A stretch of 64,000 nucleotides of DNA. Origin: Talinum fruticosum. Taxonomy: Eukaryota > Streptophyta > Magnoliopsida > Caryophyllales > Talinaceae. Below the pieces are notes generated by a model. The model saw only the letters and a program-made list of their open reading frames with translations. It did not search any database and was not told where the DNA came from. The stretch lies in contig JAITYX010000054.1 in NCBI GenBank assembly GCA_021018815.1, positions 2,728,001-2,792,000 of the forward strand, given 5' to 3'. Below, piece after piece: positions 21,445-32,560 of this stretch; position 1 is the stretch's first letter, and each line of letters begins with the position of its first letter. Both the position numbers and the translations under genes were made by a program.

Positions 21445-21595
21445 TTGGCTTGGAGTAAAAAAGAGTCCATATATAAGTGAAAACCTATTTTTTTTCAATG
21501 ATAAATTATTATTTTTTATTGGACAAAACTCCTAAATTTACTTTCAAACCTCCATGTCATCTTTTTTAAAAGATTGCTATTATATATAGTATAGA
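18573..21595 (-). mobile_element. Helitron A, non-autonomous, ~3.0 kb
   Basis: On the minus strand the element starts A/TCTATACTATATATAATAGC (5' TC at 21595). It ends with a short hairpin (CGTGCATAGCACG), then GGTCCGGA and CTAG, followed by T (18573/18572). A 5' TC, a 3' hairpin a few bases before CTRR and insertion between A and T are the standard Helitron signs. The body is AT-rich with a TTA/ATT microsatellite near the 5' end. No Rep/helicase ORF is present. About 2.5 kb is clearly homologous to Helitron B. Confidence 0.85.
21396..21444. repeat. (ATT)n microsatellite in Helitron A
   Basis: About 16 uninterrupted ATT units lie near the element's 5' end. The same tract occurs at the same place in the other Helitron copies. 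Confidence 0.95.
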
Positions 21596-21607
21596 TTATT
21601 ATTATTA

Positions 21608-21667
<60 letters not shown>

Positions 21668-21792
21668 GAGTCCATAGATGAGTGGAAACTTTTTTTTAAA
21701 TGATAAATTATTTATTTTTTATTGGACGAAACTCCTTAATTCACTCGCAGGCCGCCATGTCATACTTTTGAAAAGATTGCTATTATATAGTA
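21596..21792 (-). mobile_element. Helitron C remnant (5' part)
   Basis: This segment has an ATT microsatellite (21597-21667) and the same 5'-terminal ~125 bp as Helitrons A and B. On the minus strand its first bases read TACTATATAATAGC, lacking the initial TCTATA. Those six bases are found as TATAGA at 24629-24634, beyond Helitron B, preceded by A. Helitron B therefore landed six bases inside the 5' end of C. The rest of C, past the microsatellite, is lost or displaced where Helitron A begins. Confidence 0.7.
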
Positions 21793-24403
21793 CTAGTACT
21801 GGACCCGTGCTATGCACGGAGTAATGTTGTACAATGCATAACTTAAGAAATTATTGAATTACGCAGTGATGTTGTACTTGTGAGTTTCTTTTCTCGATCA
21901 TTTGATTTTATTGAATGATTTCACGTTCAACAATATTCTTATACATGTTATCCCCTCATAACGAAAACGCTTTCGTGACTCATCAAAGTTATCGAACTCA
22001 ACACATAAAAATCATTAGAGCCCAAGCACACGTTCATCTTCCAATCATTCTAAATTTCAAAAGAATAAATAAATAATCTAAAATAATAAATAAAAAGAGT
22101 GTTCAAAAATATCATCAAGGTTTTAGGATTACACACATGATTTGGAATATTAAGAAGTCAGGCTCCTTTAAAAATAAAATAATTTAAATAATCCTAACTC
22201 ATACGATTATATAAATAGTGTGACAATATGTTTGGATATCAAAAGGTAAATATTAGTTGGAAAAGGATCATATATAATTGGTAGATATTGAGCTAGATGA
22301 CTTATAGATTATAATAAATATAATTATGTCACAAATTAATATTGCAATACAAAGTACATCAAATCTATAAAAGAATATCAAAATTATAACTCATAATAAC
22401 TCTGTACAAAGTCAATACTAATTTAACTTAATAGACGCCTAAATAGATATTTATATGTAACCAACCTACTAAAATATCATTGACTTAAATATTACACTAA
22501 CTCTTAAAAAGTATACATATACCCATAATGGGATCTTATTTTTTAAAAATTATAAGGTGAATACAATGATTTATCCATTCTTACCTACCTTTGCACACAA
22601 AGATAATTAAACATATAATAACTACTTATATTGAAATTAATAGTGAAAAATATTATAATGATAGAATTGATCCAAATATATTTAACAATAATAGGTAATT
22701 TGTATCATAGTAAAGGGCATGATAGGTCAATTCGCGACGTGGGGTAATAAAATCATCTCGTGTTTTGTACTTATATTGAAAATTGATCGCGATTTTAGTA
22801 GTGAATCAATGGGGCAAAAATATTGATATAATTGAGATTTTATAAATACATGTTTTACTCAATTAACAACCAATTGCTTCCTCCCGATACACAACTCTTC
22901 CTCTCAATTAATTAACATAATAAGAGTAACATAAGTTCTATTTCAAGATGGCGGGGAGGTTTGATGGCAAATATTCATCTTTTAATAATTTAGAAAACTT
23001 ACAAAAGTAAAAGATATGATTTAAATATGTTTGTCAATAATAAGTCACAGATAGACATGTTAGGAGAAACTAAAATAAACTGTATTTATAACCCAAAAAA
23101 AAAGATCTGTATGTTGTGCAAAAATTTTGAGACTTAATAGAAGTTGGCATATTAAGTTTGCAATTTTTTAAACATAATACAAATTACGAATTTAAAGTAC
23201 ACAAATTACGAATTGAAGCAATATAATTCCTAACTTTTTATTCGTTACATTTTATTCCACAATATATTTGAATCATAATTTTCTATCTTGTACGCATTTT
23301 TAATTATTAATATCAAGTATATATGTAATTGTTATATTTTTATTATATTAATTTATAATTTAATAAGATTTATTAAATCATTTCGTACATAGGATGAAGG
23401 TAATAACCAAATTGCTTCCTTAGATAGTTAAATATTTAAATATTATTTTTGTACCATGTTCCTCTTGATTTTAATTTTAAAAATTCTTATAATAAATATA
23501 TTTTGAACTAATACAATTTTATGACACCAAGTCAAAAAACACCATCAACAATGAAAAATTAATAATGTTATAAATTTATTAAATTAAAGACCTACTTTAA
23601 CCTAAATTAGAAAAAAGATCTAAAAAATTATCAAATTAGTTATAAAAACTAAGAAAATTAATACTAATAGAATAAAAAGATTCTAACTAAACCCTATAGT
23701 CTGAAGATAAAAAAAAAAAAAAACTAAACCCTATAGTAATATAAAAATAAAATTAACCGAAGAAGACTAATTTTATTCTAACTTCTAACAAATTGACTAA
23801 AAATATCAAATTAGTTATAAAAACTAAGAAAATTTAATTATTTATTTTCTCATTTATTTAGTGCAGTTTATTATTTGTTTTACTTTCTGTTTAAGATTAT
23901 ATTTTTTTATTTTTAATTCTATTTAATTTTTCTAGAAAACTATAAAAAAATATTTTTAGGTTTTAGGTTACTTTTACATTTTTCAAATTTTTGATTTAAT
24001 TTATTATATAATTTTGTATATTTGTTATTTATTAATTTTCTATTTAATTTTTTTTTTCTGTTTTATATTTTTATGAATTAATTAGGATGATTAATTATTA
24101 TTTAATTTTCATATTAAGATTAGATATTAGATATTTTTATAATATATAACTGATTTGATAATTTTCAGACTTATTTACTAATTTAGGTTAAAGCATGTTT
24201 TTAATTTAATAAATTTATAAATTTAGTTGTTTTATTTTTATTTTAGGTTTTTACGCTATTAGATCCATAAAATAGTTTTAATATTTTGGTAATTTAATTA
24301 TTTATTTTTGTATTTATTTAGTGCATTTTATTATTTGTTTAACTTTTTGTTTAAGATTATGTTTTTATTTTATTATCTTTAATTTTTCTGAAAAATTATA
24401 TAT

Positions 24404-24481
<78 letters not shown>

Positions 24482-24628
24482 TTGGCATGGAGTAAAAAAG
24501 AGTCCAAATATGAGTGGAAACCTATTCTTTTTCAATGATAAATTATTCTTTTTTATTCGACGAAACACCTAAATTCACTCTCCGTCACATCATACTTTTG
24601 AAAAGATTGCTATTATATAGTATATAGA
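21793..24628 (-). mobile_element. Helitron B, non-autonomous, ~2.8 kb, nested in C
   Basis: On the minus strand the element starts TCTATATACTATATAATAGC (5' end at 24628). It ends with hairpin CCGTGCATAGCACGG, a short spacer and CTAG, followed by T at 21793/21792. The body parallels Helitron A closely from about 21797 to 23570. About 260 bp (23573-23835) are inverted relative to A. There is no Rep/helicase gene. The leucine-only or asparagine-only open frames near 24400 are the microsatellite. Confidence 0.85.
24406..24480. repeat. (ATT)n microsatellite in Helitron B
   Basis: Roughly 25 uninterrupted ATT units lie near the 5' end of the element. Confidence 0.95.
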
Positions 24629-24634
24629 TATAGA

Positions 24635-24845
24635 TAAGATTTTTGAAAATAAAAATAAATTAGCTATATGAAAATGTTAATGTTTAGAATAAATAATCTA
24701 AACCTCGTTCGACTAAGGCCACTAGTTGGTGCTAAAATTTAATTTATAGAAATGATAAATATTAGTTATTTTTTGAGTCATTAAAATTTATAAAGTATGA
24801 TCGTGTGTCGTCGTTATCATCATCCGATTCCTACACTTAGACAAC

Positions 24846-24895
<50 letters not shown>

Positions 24896-25925
24896 GTGTG
24901 CATTGTATAAAATAAGATAAATAAATCGTATAGATTAAAAATATCATTAGTATCCTTTAGTAAAAACTAACTTTGTTAATTTTCATTTCAAGTATCTTTG
25001 AAGTGATTTAATAAATAAGAAATAAAAATTTAGTTTATTAATAAAACTTTTATACCTCTACTTAAGGTCATCAAGCGTCGTGCGTTCATCCGGATTCTCG
25101 CCCAAAAAGAAAAAGGAGGAAGAACATCAGCTCAAGGTACATTCATTGATCATGCCCTTCAATAGTTTATTTACAAATCAAGGCCGGATATGACCGACAT
25201 TAATAACAATAAAGAATTATTTGCAAATGATATTTTCCATCATAAATATGGACTCGCCCTTCAAGTGCCATTATTTGGTACGCCTCAATATCCAGGTTGG
25301 TAACACCGTAATCGTTAACCACCTTCAACCGGACTATAAGATCGGTCCGGGTGTGTGCACATGCGTTTAGGGGAAACCCGATGATCGTAAGAGATTCATT
25401 CGGATAATTAATTAGCAACAGTTTTACATTGTTCACTCTCCCTCATTTACAAATGAATTGAATTGCATGTGCTTAACTCAACTACTTCATAACATTTATT
25501 TTACAGACATGATAATGGGCATATTGAGCTTCGGCTCACAATTCGAAAATATTTTCTTGTTTTGTTTTAGGTATAGATGTTGAAGGTACGAAGCAAGAGA
25601 AAAGTTCTGGTCGGGACTTAGAGGCTCATAGTGGCAACCTTGTTTGGGGCATCAAGGGTTAAGTGTCGTTGTCATAGTTTACCGGATGGTAGTCTATACG
25701 TATGTTTAATCTTTGTATAAGTTATACTTTATACTTTATCATGAGTCACTTGTTGTTAGTGGCAAAGTAAGAGTAACCAAGGTTAAAAATATATATTGTT
25801 ATAGCCTTGCCCTTTCCTCTGGTAAGGGCGGCGGTAATGCCCTCGACCTACTTTCCACTGCGCTAATCATCGGCTAGCGGTTTATTTAGACTAAAATCGG
25901 TGATTACGGGTTTGGCGCGTTACAT
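24635..25925. other. Non-coding spacer with a (TA)n tract; no gene recognised
   Basis: A perfect TA microsatellite occupies about 24849-24892. A minus-strand open frame at 25200-25436 (DLIVRLKVVNDYG...GRVHIYDGKYHLQ) has no domain I recognise, so I do not call it. From about 25750 the plus strand reads like retrotransposon LTR sequence ending GGCGCGTTACA at 25924, next to the large minus-strand LTR. Confidence 0.45.
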
Positions 25926-28900
25926 TATAACACCCCAAAACCCGCCCTAGGAGTATTACATCTCCGTAGTTTCTCAAAGGAACTCCCAAGGGCTACACAG
26001 TGTCGACTTGGCTATCTAAATCCAACTTAAAGGTTAGGAAGGAAATCTTCCACAAGGTTAGAAGCTTTCTAGAAATTTCGACGAGTTCTGTTTGAAATAC
26101 TGGTCTAACCCTTAGGCTCAAAGCCTTAAAGACCTACATAAAACTCACAATAGAACTCAACGAGCCACACGCTCGGAGTACACAGCTCAGCGGCCACACG
26201 CCGGAGTATATTCACAACCATAAAACTCACATTTCGAACCAGTTTACAATCCAAGTCACGAACTAAGCTAAAAACTAAATTTACAACTCGCTTGAGATCA
26301 AAATTGCCGAGAAAGGAAATCTCCGACTTGTCGAGCTACTAGTTCGGGCCTCCGTACATACATTAAACTTACTATACATTACTGTCTATTTACATAAGTA
26401 ACCGAATATATATAGCATGTTAAACAGGAAAATACATGAACCAACTTCAACTCGCGATCACCATCCAAGTCAAGCATTCCGGCTAACCATATCAAGGAGT
26501 ACCCGCAATCGGGAGGGGAAAAGGGGGAAATTTGTGGGGGTAAGCAATAAACCACGGGCTCACCGGAAGTCTCACACTCTTAAAACGGAAATCCTTTACA
26601 CATATTACTCATAATAATGAAATCGATGAAAGCGTATACATAATACAAATCTATATACTTTTCAATGAAATCTCTTGAAATCATTTGCAACATAACGCTC
26701 ATAACACTTCAATCATTGGAAAGCATGGATTGCAATCATTTTGGGAATTGAATCACTTCAAACAAGGTGCCACCTGCACTTTCTTTCAAATACTTTCAGT
26801 CCTAAACTAAATATCTTTTCGGGGCTTTAGACAATTGAACTAGCACCGAGACGGTTCTCGGGGCGCGACCCCGACTCGAGTTCTCGGGACCTATCTCTAG
26901 TCAAATACATGGAAGGCTCCGCTTTCCTCATCAGGAAAGAATCAACCTCTCTGGTTGATGGGCATCTTGATACGCAATGATCCCATGGCCCGATACGCAC
27001 GACCACCTCCTTCCTCTCGGTCTAAACAATCCTTAGCCCAAAATTCATTCAAAACTGAAGTGATCACAATCACTTATCAAACTTGGTTGTGAACCAGAAT
27101 CTCAAATGAGTTTAATATTGTAGAAGGCATAGCACCATGTGCTACCCATCTAATTTCGCCTTTTCAATTAGTTTCGCTTCTTTTAGAACACATTTCAAGT
27201 TCGGAAAGCATTTATCGAGAATCATACACAAGCGTTGTTTTCCGTAAACATTTGAACTTTTTCAAAACTAACTTTCAAGCATTATTTAGAATCAAATCAC
27301 TTCACGTGTCAAGCATCTCTATATTGAGACTTAACATTTTAAGCTAGCACATTTATTCAAGTATTTGCACAAGTATCTCATATTTACTCGTATTCCTCAA
27401 TGTTCTACCCAAGCATGAGTCTCCTATTCCCATATAAGTAGTTCTCGCCCTATTTTGTTTTCAATGCCACAAATCAATTTACATGGATGCATATTCCCTT
27501 AATATTCTATTTTCACGTTCCTCCTCTATATTCCAAAGTCCATTCCCCTTAACTTAATTCACTTTCAAACTGAATGAGTTTAGGAACTAATACTTTTTGA
27601 GTCACAATAACCACAAGTAATTCCCATTTAACTCTACCGCGCCAATTTCTCACAGATTGTCATCTTTACCTCAAACTCCCGTTTTATGTCTCTACCTTAT
27701 TATTCAACTCTTGCTCACCCATCCTCAATTATGTAACTCTTAATCACCTTTCACCACTCAAATTCCCCTAGCTTCGCTCATCTTCATGTTTAGTTCAACC
27801 TCGAGGATTAAATATGTTTCTAACTCAATTAACTTAACAATCACCTACTTCTCATTCCCATGCCACAACTGTGCATTGATCAGCATGAATTCATATTCCT
27901 CTTTATACTTCGAATCATCATTCCCCAATATTCGCAATTAGCTCTCAATACCGCAGATTCAAGAAATCTCTAAGGTTTAATTAACTCATAATTCGTACTC
28001 CAGTCACAACTCCTTCATCCTCAATGGCTAATTGAAACCGCAATACCACTCATTTAACCTATGCAATCTAACTTCATCAAAATCACCAGGTTCCCAATTC
28101 AACCTTAAGTAACTACTAAATCTCTTCAAAGTTCCCAATTCGATCCTACTATTTAACCTAAGTAAATCCTCTCATGTCCCGATTCAGCCCTAACAATTCC
28201 CTAAATCCATTCTAAGTTCTTAATTCCATCTTAAATAACTACCGAGTCTATTCTACAAGTACATATGCTCAAAATTCACAATTTATACCCAAACCACAAT
28301 GTACTCATCCCCAACCGATTGGATTCTTGATACTACTCACTATATCCACGTTCCCAATTCAGGTGCAAATAACTACCAAATCCATTCAAGACTCCTAATT
28401 CAACTCTCAAGCAACTACTAAACTTGTTTAATAGCACACATTCTCAATATTCACAACAAAGTTCAATAATCACAATAAATTCATTTGGGTTTCGAAATTA
28501 CTAATAGTTTAGAGTATAAGACTACCTACCTCGATTGAGGGATTGAAGGTTACGAATTTCCGATTAGTCTAGGTCGAGTATCTTCTTCCCTTCCTCCTCC
28601 TTTATTGTCAGCTCCGACTCGAGCCTGGTTTCTGCTGCCTTCCTCTCGCGCGACGCAAGTCGCTAGTCACCGACTTTTTATTTGTTGGCCGTCGGTTTCC
28701 TTCTTCGGCCCTCGTGCTCGCTCCCCTTCTTCTAGTCTTGCTTTCGTCCTCCTTGGCGCCCTCGCGCCTTTCCCTGCGTTCGCCGGCCGTCTCCCCTTAG
28801 TTCGCTGCTCGGTACGCAGGTCTTCGGCTCTCACGCTCGCGCTCCCTCTCTGTCTTGCGCGGTTCTGTCCTCGCCCGAGTGCCCTTCTCTCCTTTTCCCC

Positions 28901-29324
28901 TGCTCCGGTTCTCGCTCCTGTCTTGTTTCCTCTGTTTCCCTCGGCTTCTCTCCTTTCCGAGCCTTCTTTCCTTTCTTTTCCTTTTTCCCTTAATTTCTTT
29001 TGTTCCTTTTGCTGTGGCTGCCTTAGAGAATGCCAACGACACCACCCATTTATACTAATCCCTCTTGGTCTATTACATATAATTCAACCCCTTGTCTTTT
29101 TCTTATCTCTTTTTTTTTGAAAGGATTATCCTATGCAACAAAATAGAAATAGCCAACATAATTGGTCTCGAGGTTTATTTACTAGGTCCGGGGAAATCAG
29201 GAGGAAGTAATATAATTCGCTACTTTATTTATAAACGCGTACAATTAAGAACTCATACTAAACAGAATAATTTACGTGTCGATTACTTAATTTAATTAAC
29301 CTACTTAAAATTCCGGGTCTCACA
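25926..29324 (-). mobile_element. Large Ty3/gypsy (Tekay/Del-like) LTR, probably solo or truncated
   Basis: On the minus strand the segment begins TGTGAGACCCGGAATTTTAA (29324) and ends GGGTTTTGGGGTGTTATA (25926 side). Such ends and a length of about 3.4 kb fit chromovirus Tekay/Del LTRs. A minus-strand TATA box (AGTATAAATGG, 29046-29056) is followed by an A/G-rich leader zone. No primer-binding site follows the inner end and no gag or pol is attached, so it is a solo or truncated LTR. No target duplication is visible, and the 25926 edge is uncertain. The 171-codon plus-strand frame at 28605-29120 is a low-complexity shadow. Confidence 0.5.
29046..29056 (-). promoter_or_regulatory. TATA box of the large LTR
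   Basis: The minus strand reads AGTATAAATGGG about 270 bases inside the LTR start, where the R region would begin about 30 bases further on. Confidence 0.45.
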
Positions 29325-29732
29325 TAATTACTCCGATTTAATTATTATCTCGTGCCTAATCTTGGACCAAAGTATTTTATACTTTCAGAACCAATGTGGT
29401 TGCTTTTGTAGGTTATTCAAACGAGGCTAATCTATTTTTGAATTACAAAAGCAACCGGCTTCTAGCCGTTAGATAAGCTTTAGCTACTTCGGACATGACT
29501 CGGACATCGTGTCGGCGTTGTTTGTTTCCAAAACTAGAAAACTCCAACTCTAGGCCTAACGGTTGTTTCCATCTTAGTTTTCGAGTCATCTCCAGTTGAT
29601 TGGACCATCTTTTGGAGCCAAGAGCCATTGCACAATGTTCACATCCCAATAGATCTTTTCGAGTAACTCAAAATAGCCGTTACAACAACTAGTGAAGACT
29701 TCAATCCAGGAACAAGACTCAACGGTCATTCT
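29325..29732 (+). repeat. Older copia-family LTR, left part
   Basis: This matches the middle of the copia LTRs (compare about 30210-30620). Shared blocks include TTGGACCAAAGTATTTTATA and ACCGGCTTCTAG. It breaks off at 29732, where copia copy 1 begins, and resumes at 40286. Its left ~480 bp are missing where the gypsy LTR ends. Confidence 0.75.
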
Positions 29733-31213
29733 TGAAGACTTAGATTTTAACTCTAAATATTTTATGCAAGATTCAGGTATATACTTCTATCTCTCTTAAG
29801 TTTTGATTGCCAGTCATTCTAAGCCTCATAGAAACTCATATCTAAGTTTTCATCTTTGTTATGAGTGACTCGGATATCATTTTGTTCTATATCTTCTCTA
29901 CCGAGGTGTTCTGACCTACTCGAAACTATTTGAACCATCCCATGATCAAATAATTATTTTAATGCATCTTTTCTAAGTACCGATTGTGTTTGCTAACTTA
30001 GAACCGAGTCATTCTCTACGGAGTTCGTCTAACTCAGTTTATTCCTTAAATGATTATTTGATAGATCAAGTTCACTTTCTCTGCTTGAATATTCTTCTAC
30101 TAGATCTTTCTAAGAATTATTCTGAGCTGAGTTTGAACCTATATGATATTAGACTCAGAATATTTCACTCTTCTAGGCCAAAGATAATTAAACATTTAAT
30201 TATCCTAATTTAATTATTATATGTGCCTAACCTTGGACCAAAGTATTTTATACTTTGAGAACCAATGTTGTTTGCTTTTGTAGGTTATTCAAACAAAGCT
30301 AATCTATCTTTTTGAATTTCAAAAACAACCGGCTTCTAGCTCGTTAAACACTAGCAGCACGCTTTAGCCATTTCGGATAGGACTCGGACACTCGTGTCCA
30401 AGGCTATTTGTTTCCAAAACTGGAAAAATCCAACACTAGGCTCAACGGTGGTTTCTACCTTGCTTTTCGGACAACACCGGTTGATTGGAACACCTTTTGG
30501 AGCTAATAGCCGTTGCCCAATGTTTACACTTCAACGGATCTTTTCTCGGTGACTCAAAAAGGCCCCTTCCAACAGCTAGTGAAGATTTTAGTGCAGAAAC
30601 CGGACTCAACGGATACTCGCTTGGTCATCTATAAATAGAATCCAGTTCACAAGACTTGAATTTTGCTGAAACTATTGATCAATACACTGCCTAATTATTT
30701 TAGTGCATTACTCGCTCAATCTTCTACTTATAACTCCAAGTCTACACTTAATATTTTTCCGAGTTGTACAGTCTTGTAATTAATTACATACTTCTCTTAC
30801 TTTCCGAGTAAGGTCCCTTGACTAAGCTATAAGGGTTAACTCAGATCGCTTGTCCCTAACTCGTAAAGGTTACCTTAGTTAGGAAGTATTAGATCGGATA
30901 AGGGAACTTCGAGTCTAGGAAAACATTGTAAGGAATTGTCTAAGGGAGTAATTCTGGTAAAGTTAGTCCTTTGTATTTTGAGGATTCAAAATAGTGGATT
31001 TGACTTGGTGCTTGGATTAGCACTTGTTCATTGTTTTCTTCCTAAAGAGGGTTTCCATGTATTTCTGAGTGTATACATTTCTAAGTCCAATCTAGACTCG
31101 TAATCAACTCGTTTATATTCTTCCAAGCAAAAGTTTCTAAGTTTGTTCAAATTTTCTCATCACCTTATTTACCCCCTCTAGGGTGACTTAGACTCTCCAG
31201 GAGTAAACCTTCA
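29733..31213 (+). repeat. 5' LTR of copia copy 1
   Basis: Starts TGAAGACTTAGATTTTAA and ends CCAGGAGTAAACCTTCA. A TATA box (CTATAAATAG) lies at 30629-30638. It is followed at once by the primer-binding site. Confidence 0.9.
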
Positions 31214-31215
31214 AT

Positions 31216-31230
31216 TGGTATCGAGCCTAG
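31216..31230 (+). other. Primer-binding site of copia copy 1
   Basis: TGGTATCGAGCCTAG is close to the usual plant copia site TGGTATCAGAGC, complementary to the initiator tRNA-Met 3' end. It starts two bases after the LTR. Confidence 0.75.
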
Positions 31231-31272
31231 CCTTTCAAAAAGGATCTAACAATCCAAAGGTATAAAGATCGG

Positions 31273-32560
31273 ATGGCTCGTAACATTGGAGGGTTCAATA
31301 AAGGAAGGTCTTCCACTGGACCACCAAAGTTTAAAGGATTAAACTTCGTGCTTTGGAAGAAACCGATGGAATGCTTTCTTTTAGACAACGATGAAGATGT
31401 CCGGAACATCATCCAAGAAGGCAACTACATTCCAATGAAGATGGAAGGTACAAGATCTCGTGCCTAAAGAAAAATTCGAGTACACCAATGAAGAGTCGAG
31501 AAGTTCGTAAAGAACTTTAAAGCAATGAACATTCCGATGTGTTCTATCACCTCGTAAAAGTACAATAGAGTGTCAGCTTGTGACACAGCCAAAGATGTGT
31601 GCGACACTCTTATCAACACATATGAGGGAACAAGCCAAGTGAAATAGGCGAAGATAAGCCAGTATCTTCACAAATATGAGCTGTCCAAGATGGAGCCGTA
31701 AGAAAACATCACTCGGATGTTTATTCGCTTCATTGAGATTACAAACAATCTCAAATCTCTGGGTAGAAAGATTTCTCATGAAGAAATGTGCAGAAAAACT
31801 ATGAGAAGTCTACCAAAGAGAAGATGGGGTCCCAAGGTGACAGCCATCGAGGAAGCTCGGAGCCTCTCTCAACTAAAGCTATGCGAATTGATTGGGAAGC
31901 TACTTACCCATGAAATTAACCTGGAAGAAGAGGATGCCAAGGTCAGCACCAAAAAGAACATTGCACTCGAAAGCCTTAGAAAGTAGAAGGGAAAGTCCGA
32001 GTTCCTCCGACTTAGAAGAAAACCCAATGGCACTCATTGCCCGAGGCTTCAAAAGAATGATAAAGCATAAGAAATGGGAAAAGCGGCCAAAGGAAGAGTT
32101 CTACAAGAAAGACAAGAAGGACAGAAAAGGTAAATATTCTTCTCCTTCAAAGTTATCTTGAGAACTCGTGACTGCTTTGAATGTGGCAAGCAAAGATCAC
32201 ATAGTCAAGGACTCGGCCGAAGAGAAAGAAGGACAGAAAGAAAAAGAAGGCTATGATGACCACACGGAGCGATGACGACTCATCCGAAGAAGAAGATGAT
32301 TCTAACGACTCAAAGTGTCCGATGGCACTAACGCACTCGAAGTCGAATCCGAGTAAGTTGTTGACAACTCAAGACACTAAAGAGACAAGTCCTCGGGAGG
32401 TAATTGAATACTTTATCAAGTTCTCCAAAGTTGATTTGGCTAAATATATTTACACTTTGGAAAAAAAGTCCAATTCGATTCTTCTCGGCTCAAAGAACAA
32501 CTTGAGTCTCTTACTTCGAGAGCAACTGTTTGAAAATGAATTGAAAAACCGAGACTAACT
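31273..32560 (+). pseudogene. gag region of copia copy 1
   Basis: The start MARNIGGFNKGRSSTGPPKF is typical of SIRE-lineage Gag, the RNA-packaging structural protein. It continues with FVLWKKPMECFLL and the capsid segment ending ...ARSLSQLKLCELIGKLLTHE. A CCHC knuckle begins CFECGK near 32172; frame changes break it, and its last Cys reads Ser. Several frameshifts and stops (for example 31466 and 31985) divide the frame. No continuous Gag can be made. Confidence 0.8.

Noticed and set aside
24321..24572. Open frames with long leucine or asparagine runs
   Set aside because: These are translations of the ATT microsatellite in Helitron B.
25200..25436. 78-codon minus-strand frame
   Set aside because: Some protein-like texture, but no domain I can name and no supporting signals.
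28605..29120. 171-codon plus-strand frame
   Set aside because: Low-complexity S/L/P/F sequence antisense to the leader zone of the large LTR; no domain.
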